The notes under the pieces were generated by a model that was not told where the DNA came from, did not search any database, and saw only the letters and a program-made list of their open reading frames with translations. Source: an uncultured Lachnospiraceae bacterium (lineage in GTDB: Bacteria > Bacillota > Clostridia > Lachnospirales > Lachnospiraceae). Taken from it: DNA of 16,682 bases. The position numbers and the translations under genes were made by a program. Each line of letters opens with the position of its first letter. Position 1 is the stretch's first letter. The stretch spans positions 1 through 16,682 of the forward strand of contig CANQEC010000028.1 of the NCBI GenBank assembly GCA_947594335.1, in the 5' to 3' direction. Below, piece by piece: positions 13,007 through 16,682 of the stretch.

Positions 13007-14056
13007 TCAGATTCCGCCGTACTGATAGTAGGCGGAACAGGTTCCCTCATTGGATACCATGCACGCTCCGACCGGATGCTGCGGCGTGCAGCCCTTCCCA
13101 AATACCTTACAGTCAGTCGGCAGGCATTTCCCCTGAAGCACCTCTCCGCACCGGCAGGCGGGATTTGGTCTTCCCTCAATATGGGGAAGACTGAACTTAA
13201 TCCGGGCGTCATAATCCCGGTAAGCTTCTTTCAGCCGCATTCCCGACATCGGAATTACGCCAAGCCCTCTCCATTCCGTGTCGCATTCTTCCATGATCTC
13301 CTCTATGATCTTCTGACCGGCCGGACTGCCCTCGGGCCGCACAACTCTCGGATAACAGTTGACAAAAAACGGCTTTCCTGTCCGGCTTTTCTCTATGATC
13401 ACCGCCAGCGCCGTCAGAATTTCTTTCGCGGTAAAACCGGCGATCACGCCGGAAATGCCATCCTCCTCGGCCAGCCTTCTGCATTCTTTCTCCCCGGTAA
13501 TGGCATTCACATGTCCCGGATAGAGGAACGCGTCGGCGCTCCCCTTCAGGGCCTGGTAAGCGTTCGGCATCGTCTTGTTGGCCGTCAGGATCGAGAAATT
13601 CGAAAGGCCCTCTTCCTTCGCTCTCCTGACCGCAAGGCAGGCCGCCGGAGTCGTCGTCTCAAAACCAACCGCCAGAAAAACCACCTGTTCTTCCGGATGT
13701 TTCCCGGCATACTCGACCGCGTCAAGCGGCGTGTAGACAATCTTTACCGCGCCGCCTTCCGCGCGGGCCCCCGCCAGACTCATCTTCGTTCCCGGAACCC
13801 GGATCAGGTCCCCGAAGGTACAGACCACCGCGTGCTTCTCCAGTGCCAGCATGACCGCCTCGTCAATAAACGACACCGGCGTCACGCACACCGGACATCC
13901 CGGTCCTGATATCAGTTCGATATTTTCCGGCAGAATTTTCCGTATCCCCAGGCGGAATATCTCATGGGTATGAGTTCCGCATACTTCCATGATCCTCAGT
14001 TTGGGACCATCGTATGATTCAATTATTTCTTTCGCTGTTTTTTTCTTTTCTTCCAT
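13007..14056 (-). CDS. hypD: Hydrogenase maturation protein HypD
   Basis: A 349-residue iron-sulfur protein that, with HypC, is the scaffold on which Fe(CN)2CO is assembled. Family motifs are VCGTHTHEIFRLG (Cys 26), GPGCPVC (Cys 54 and 57) and GFETTTPA, plus a C-terminal region of seven Cys between 301 and 340 (CRCGEVLQGKC, DCKVFGKGC and further Cys), which supplies the [4Fe-4S] ligands. Length is normal. AGGAAG lies 7 bases before the ATG. It sits between hypC (68-base gap) and hypE (2-3 bases), in the usual C-D-E order. Confidence 0.96.
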   Translation of the reverse strand: MEEKKKTAKEIIESYDGPKLRIMEVCGTHTHEIFRLGIRKILPENIELISGPGCPVCVTPVSFIDEAVMLALEKHAVVCTFGDLIRVPGTKMSLAGARAEGGAVKIVYTPLDAVEYAGKHPEEQVVFLAVGFETTTPAACLAVRRAKEEGLSNFSILTANKTMPNAYQALKGSADAFLYPGHVNAITGEKECRRLAEEDGISGVIAGFTAKEILTALAVIIEKSRTGKPFFVNCYPRVVRPEGSPAGQKIIEEIMEECDTEWRGLGVIPMSGMRLKEAYRDYDARIKFSLPHIEGRPNPACRCGEVLQGKCLPTDCKVFGKGCTPQHPVGACMVSNEGTCSAYYQYGGI

Positions 14057-14124
14057 CCTGATACTTCCTGTTTTTGCATTATTTTTGTATGCTCTTCCAT
14101 TTTACCGGACGTGTCCTGTACATT

Positions 14125-14334
14125 TTATGACAGCATCTCCATCAGATCGTCCGTCTCGCTCTCGTCATCCGAGGTAATCTTCGCGATGGCGACGCCCGCG
14201 TGAACCATCACATAATCTCCCGGCTCCAGCTCATCCAAAAGCTCCGCCGATACCTCTCTTTTCGCGCCGGAAGCGTCGATCACCGCCATCCCGTTTTTAA
14301 TTCCTACCACTTTTGCCGCTAATCCTACACACAT
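14125..14334 (-). CDS. hypC: Hydrogenase maturation chaperone HypC (HypC/HybG family)
   Basis: A 69-residue small chaperone. It starts MCVGLAAKV, with the essential Cys 2 that binds iron with HypD and the hydrogenase large subunit. It also has the family core LLDELEPGDYVMVHAGVAIAKI. An acidic tail (DDESETDDLMEM) follows. AGGAGGG lies about 8 bases before the ATG. It is separated from hypF by 189 bases containing a large hairpin. Confidence 0.96.
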   Translation of the reverse strand: MCVGLAAKVVGIKNGMAVIDASGAKREVSAELLDELEPGDYVMVHAGVAIAKITSDDESETDDLMEMLS

Positions 14335-14430
14335 TTTAAAACCCTCCTGTTTTTTAATTCACGCAGCGTACAGCAAAGGCCGCTGCTCCTGTATTTTTCC
14401 TCTTCAAATTCGTGCGCGTCTCCACTCTGA

Positions 14431-14462
14431 TCCGGTCGGCGCTGGACATTCAGCGCCCCGGA
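14431..14462 (-). repeat. Strong hairpin in the hypF-hypC intergenic region
   Basis: On the minus strand TCCGG-GGCGCTG, loop AATGTC, CAGCGCC-GA-CCGGA forms a 12-bp stem with a two-base bulge. No T-run follows, so it is unlikely to be a terminator. It may protect or process the hyp mRNA, or set the ratio of HypF to HypC-D-E. The remaining gap (14335-14523) shows no other feature besides the hypC ribosome binding site. Confidence 0.55.
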
Positions 14463-14523
14463 GGGTCTATAGCAAACGGCAAATATTTTTGTCATTTTCT
14501 ATAACACATCCCCATAGAACACG

Positions 14524-16682
14524 TCACACGGCAGATTCCCCCATAAGCGCGTACATGGCCGCGAGCGCCTGACCGCAGGCGATCCCTCCGTCATTCGGCG
14601 GCAGCAGGCGGTGCCGCAGTACCTGAAATCCTTCCCGCGTCAGCCCCTCATCGCAGAGCCGAAGCAGAAGCAGATTCTGAAATACGCCCCCGCTTAAGGC
14701 GCATACTTTAAGGCCCGTCTCCTCCGACGCCTTTTTACAGCCTTCCATGATCAGATCCGCCAGCAGCACATGAAACCAGAAGGCCAGCCGTTCCGGCTCT
14801 TCTTTGCTCAGCCGCTTTTCGATGAGCAGGCGCACGATACGGTCTGCCGCAAGTATCCACTGCCCGCCTGATGTGCTTTCTTCACATACATTGCCCGGCG
14901 CGGTCCGGCTTAACTGTCTTCTGGCCTCCTGCCATTCCTCAAAAAACTCTTCCGCAGAAAGCAGCGACTCATACTGTTCCGCCCGGAACTGGAAAACTGT
15001 GGCCGCTTCTCCCTCAAAGGTGGAAGCTTTTCGGATTCCAAGGATGGCGCTGACCGCGTCAAAAAGCCGTCCGGCGCTGGTGGAAGCCACACAGTTAACA
15101 TGGCGCGCAGCCATCTGTGCATAAACATTTCTTGTCTTTTCCTCGCAGAGCTCCAGCTGCCTGACAATCTCCGGCGCCCTGTCTTTATAGAGATCGTTGA
15201 TCATAGATACGGCAATCCGCCATCCTTCTCTGGCGGAGGCGTCACCGCCGATCTGCCAAAACGGCCGGATGCTTCCCAGCCTCCTGAAGTTTTCCGGGGA
15301 AGCCTCAAGGATCTCCCCGCCCCAGATTGTCCCGTCCATTCCGTAACCCGTACCGTCAAACGAAACGCCGATCACAGGCTCCAGATAATCATTCTCCGCC
15401 ATGCAGGAGAGGATGTGCGCATAGTGATGCTGCACCTCGATCACCGGCAGTCCCAGCTCATGGGCGACCGCCGTGGTGTTATATTTCGGATGCATGTCAC
15501 AGGCCACGATCTGGGGCTTTGTCTCAAGCAGCTCTGCCATCCTGCGGACCGACTCGCGAAGCGCCTGCACTGTGCGGAGATCCTCCATATCGCCGACGTA
15601 GGGCGACGGATAGAACAGCTGATTCTTCGCAATGCAGAACGTATTCTTCAGCTCGCCGCCGATGGCCAGCACCTGACCTTTGAAATCCCGGCTCATCATG
15701 AAGGGCAGCGGGGCATAGCCCCTGGAACGGCGGATCATGTACGGCTCCCCTTTGTAAAAATCCATCACCGAATCATCCGCCCGCAGCCGGATTTTCCGGT
15801 TATGGGATAAGATCAGATCGCAGAACGAGGCTATCTCCTGTTCGGCGTCCTCGTCCGTCCGGCAGATCGGCGCTCCGGACACATTTCCGCTTGTCATGAC
15901 AAACATATCGGTCGTCATGACAAGCCCGTCATTATAGTCAAACAAAAGCATCTGCACCGGCGCGTAAGGAAGCATCACGCCTACCTTCGGATTATCCGGC
16001 GCTATGGAAGGCGCCAGACGGCCTCCTTCTTTCTTCGGAAGCAGTATGATCGGCTTCTGGTGGCCGCACAGCACTTCCTCCTGTTCGGGGCTCACCACGC
16101 ACTCTGATTCAACTGCCTCCAGGTTCCGCATCATCACCGCAAACGGCTTCGCCGGCCTTCTCTTCAGTTTCCGGAGCCTCGCTGCGGCCGCCTCGTTCGA
16201 TGCGTCGCAGCACAGATGGAAGCCGCCGATTCCTTTGACCGCCACGATCTTCCCATCCATGATCGCCTGCCGTGCGGCCGTGATCGCCGCGCGCCCGCGT
16301 TCCGGACGGCCAATCAGATATACCTCCGGCCCGCAGTCATTGCAGCAGACCGGCTGGGCGTCATAGCGCCTTGTCTCGGCATGCGTGTACTCCCACTCAC
16401 ATTCCGGACACATCGGAAATTCTCCCATGCTCGTGCGCACCCGGTCATAGGGCATCGCGTCGAGGATCGTCACCCGGGGGCCGCAGGCCGTACAGTTGAT
16501 AAACGGATGCATATACCGCCGGTTTTTCGGATCATAGAGTTCCCTGATACACTTCGGGCAGGTAGCGATATCCGGAGATACAAAAATATCTCCTCCTTCC
16601 TTCTCGCTCTCGATAATCTCAAACCGGTCAAAACGGACATTGTCTTCACTGTCTGTCACATCGATTTTCAGAACGGCGGAGC
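14524..16682 (-). CDS. hypF: Carbamoyltransferase HypF (5' end outside window)
   Basis: HypF uses carbamoyl phosphate and ATP to carbamoylate the C-terminal Cys of HypE. The frame is open to the window edge, and the N-terminal acylphosphatase domain is cut off; a GTG at 16659 is inside the gene and is not its start. Visible in order: two Cys4 zinc fingers (CPKC with CTACG; CPEC with CCNDCG), each pair 18 residues apart; a YrdC-like domain (AVKGIGGFHLCCDASN, LKRRPAKPFAVM); and the Kae1-like carbamoyltransferase domain. The last has HPKYNTTAVAHELGLPVIEV, QHHYAHILSCMAEN with the metal-binding His residues, GVSFDGTGYGMDGTIWGGE and ALSGGVFQNLLLL. Some 718 residues are present, so about 60-70 are missing. 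It is the most upstream gene seen of the hyp operon. Confidence 0.96.
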   Translation of the reverse strand, partial: SAVLKIDVTDSEDNVRFDRFEIIESEKEGGDIFVSPDIATCPKCIRELYDPKNRRYMHPFINCTACGPRVTILDAMPYDRVRTSMGEFPMCPECEWEYTHAETRRYDAQPVCCNDCGPEVYLIGRPERGRAAITAARQAIMDGKIVAVKGIGGFHLCCDASNEAAAARLRKLKRRPAKPFAVMMRNLEAVESECVVSPEQEEVLCGHQKPIILLPKKEGGRLAPSIAPDNPKVGVMLPYAPVQMLLFDYNDGLVMTTDMFVMTSGNVSGAPICRTDEDAEQEIASFCDLILSHNRKIRLRADDSVMDFYKGEPYMIRRSRGYAPLPFMMSRDFKGQVLAIGGELKNTFCIAKNQLFYPSPYVGDMEDLRTVQALRESVRRMAELLETKPQIVACDMHPKYNTTAVAHELGLPVIEVQHHYAHILSCMAENDYLEPVIGVSFDGTGYGMDGTIWGGEILEASPENFRRLGSIRPFWQIGGDASAREGWRIAVSMINDLYKDRAPEIVRQLELCEEKTRNVYAQMAARHVNCVASTSAGRLFDAVSAILGIRKASTFEGEAATVFQFRAEQYESLLSAEEFFEEWQEARRQLSRTAPGNVCEESTSGGQWILAADRIVRLLIEKRLSKEEPERLAFWFHVLLADLIMEGCKKASEETGLKVCALSGGVFQNLLLLRLCDEGLTREGFQVLRHRLLPPNDGGIACGQALAAMYALMGESAV

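Noticed and set aside
13076..13909. Long plus-strand open frame opposite hypD
   Set aside because: Antisense shadow of a well conserved gene.
1..16682. CRISPR array, tRNA or rRNA gene, or classical riboswitch
   Set aside because: No regularly spaced repeats, cloverleaf-like sequence with TTCGA-type T-arm, rRNA stretch or recognised aptamer core was seen on either strand by eye; an Infernal/tRNAscan search would be decisive.

Overview
The window looks like the chromosome of an anaerobic gut Firmicute, most likely a Lachnospiraceae-type Clostridium. The reasons are moderately high GC, strong AGGAGG-type ribosome binding sites, an AmmeMemoRadiSam set, [NiFe]-hydrogenase maturation genes, and VanG-type protein sequences typical of that group. 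Almost every gene is on the minus strand. Read in the direction of transcription (from base 16682 down) there are four blocks. (1) A hyp operon, hypF (5' end outside the window), hypC, hypD, hypE (16682-11949), which builds and inserts the Fe(CN)2CO centre of [NiFe] hydrogenases. No hydrogenase structural gene and no hypA/hypB lies in the window.

(2) A VanG-type glycopeptide-resistance-like cluster (11818-4783): vanR, vanS, a membrane-anchored serine (S11) D,D-carboxypeptidase, a VanG-like D-Ala-D-Ser ligase, and VanT as two separate genes, a membrane half and a PLP racemase half. The inferred logic is that VanS/VanR senses cell-wall stress, the racemase makes D-Ser, the membrane partner may supply L-Ser, VanG makes D-Ala-D-Ser, and the carboxypeptidase trims remaining D-Ala termini. 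No VanX/VanXY-type zinc dipeptidase is present. A strong stem-loop terminator and an unusual palindrome-rich leader lie between vanS and the carboxypeptidase gene, so effector expression could be controlled there.

(3) An AmmeMemoRadiSam operon (4661-2517): a Memo/LigB-like protein, an AMMECR1 protein and a radical SAM enzyme, with overlapping genes and a near-consensus promoter just upstream. A small uncharacterised gene follows, then a clear rho-independent terminator.

(4) An accessory end (2050-1). It holds a lone tyrosine recombinase bracketed by a 12-bp perfect direct repeat, a 9-bp inverted repeat with a 9-nt spacer, a decayed sortase fragment with a 5-bp tandem duplication that breaks its frame, and, on the plus strand, the 3' end of an Rpn/PD-(D/E)XK transposase-like gene cut by the window edge.

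The most interesting content is the van cluster: its divided VanT, its S11 peptidase in place of VanXY, and its structured leader. The compact integrase with candidate recombination sites comes next. Family assignments rest on motifs recalled from known families; no database search was run.
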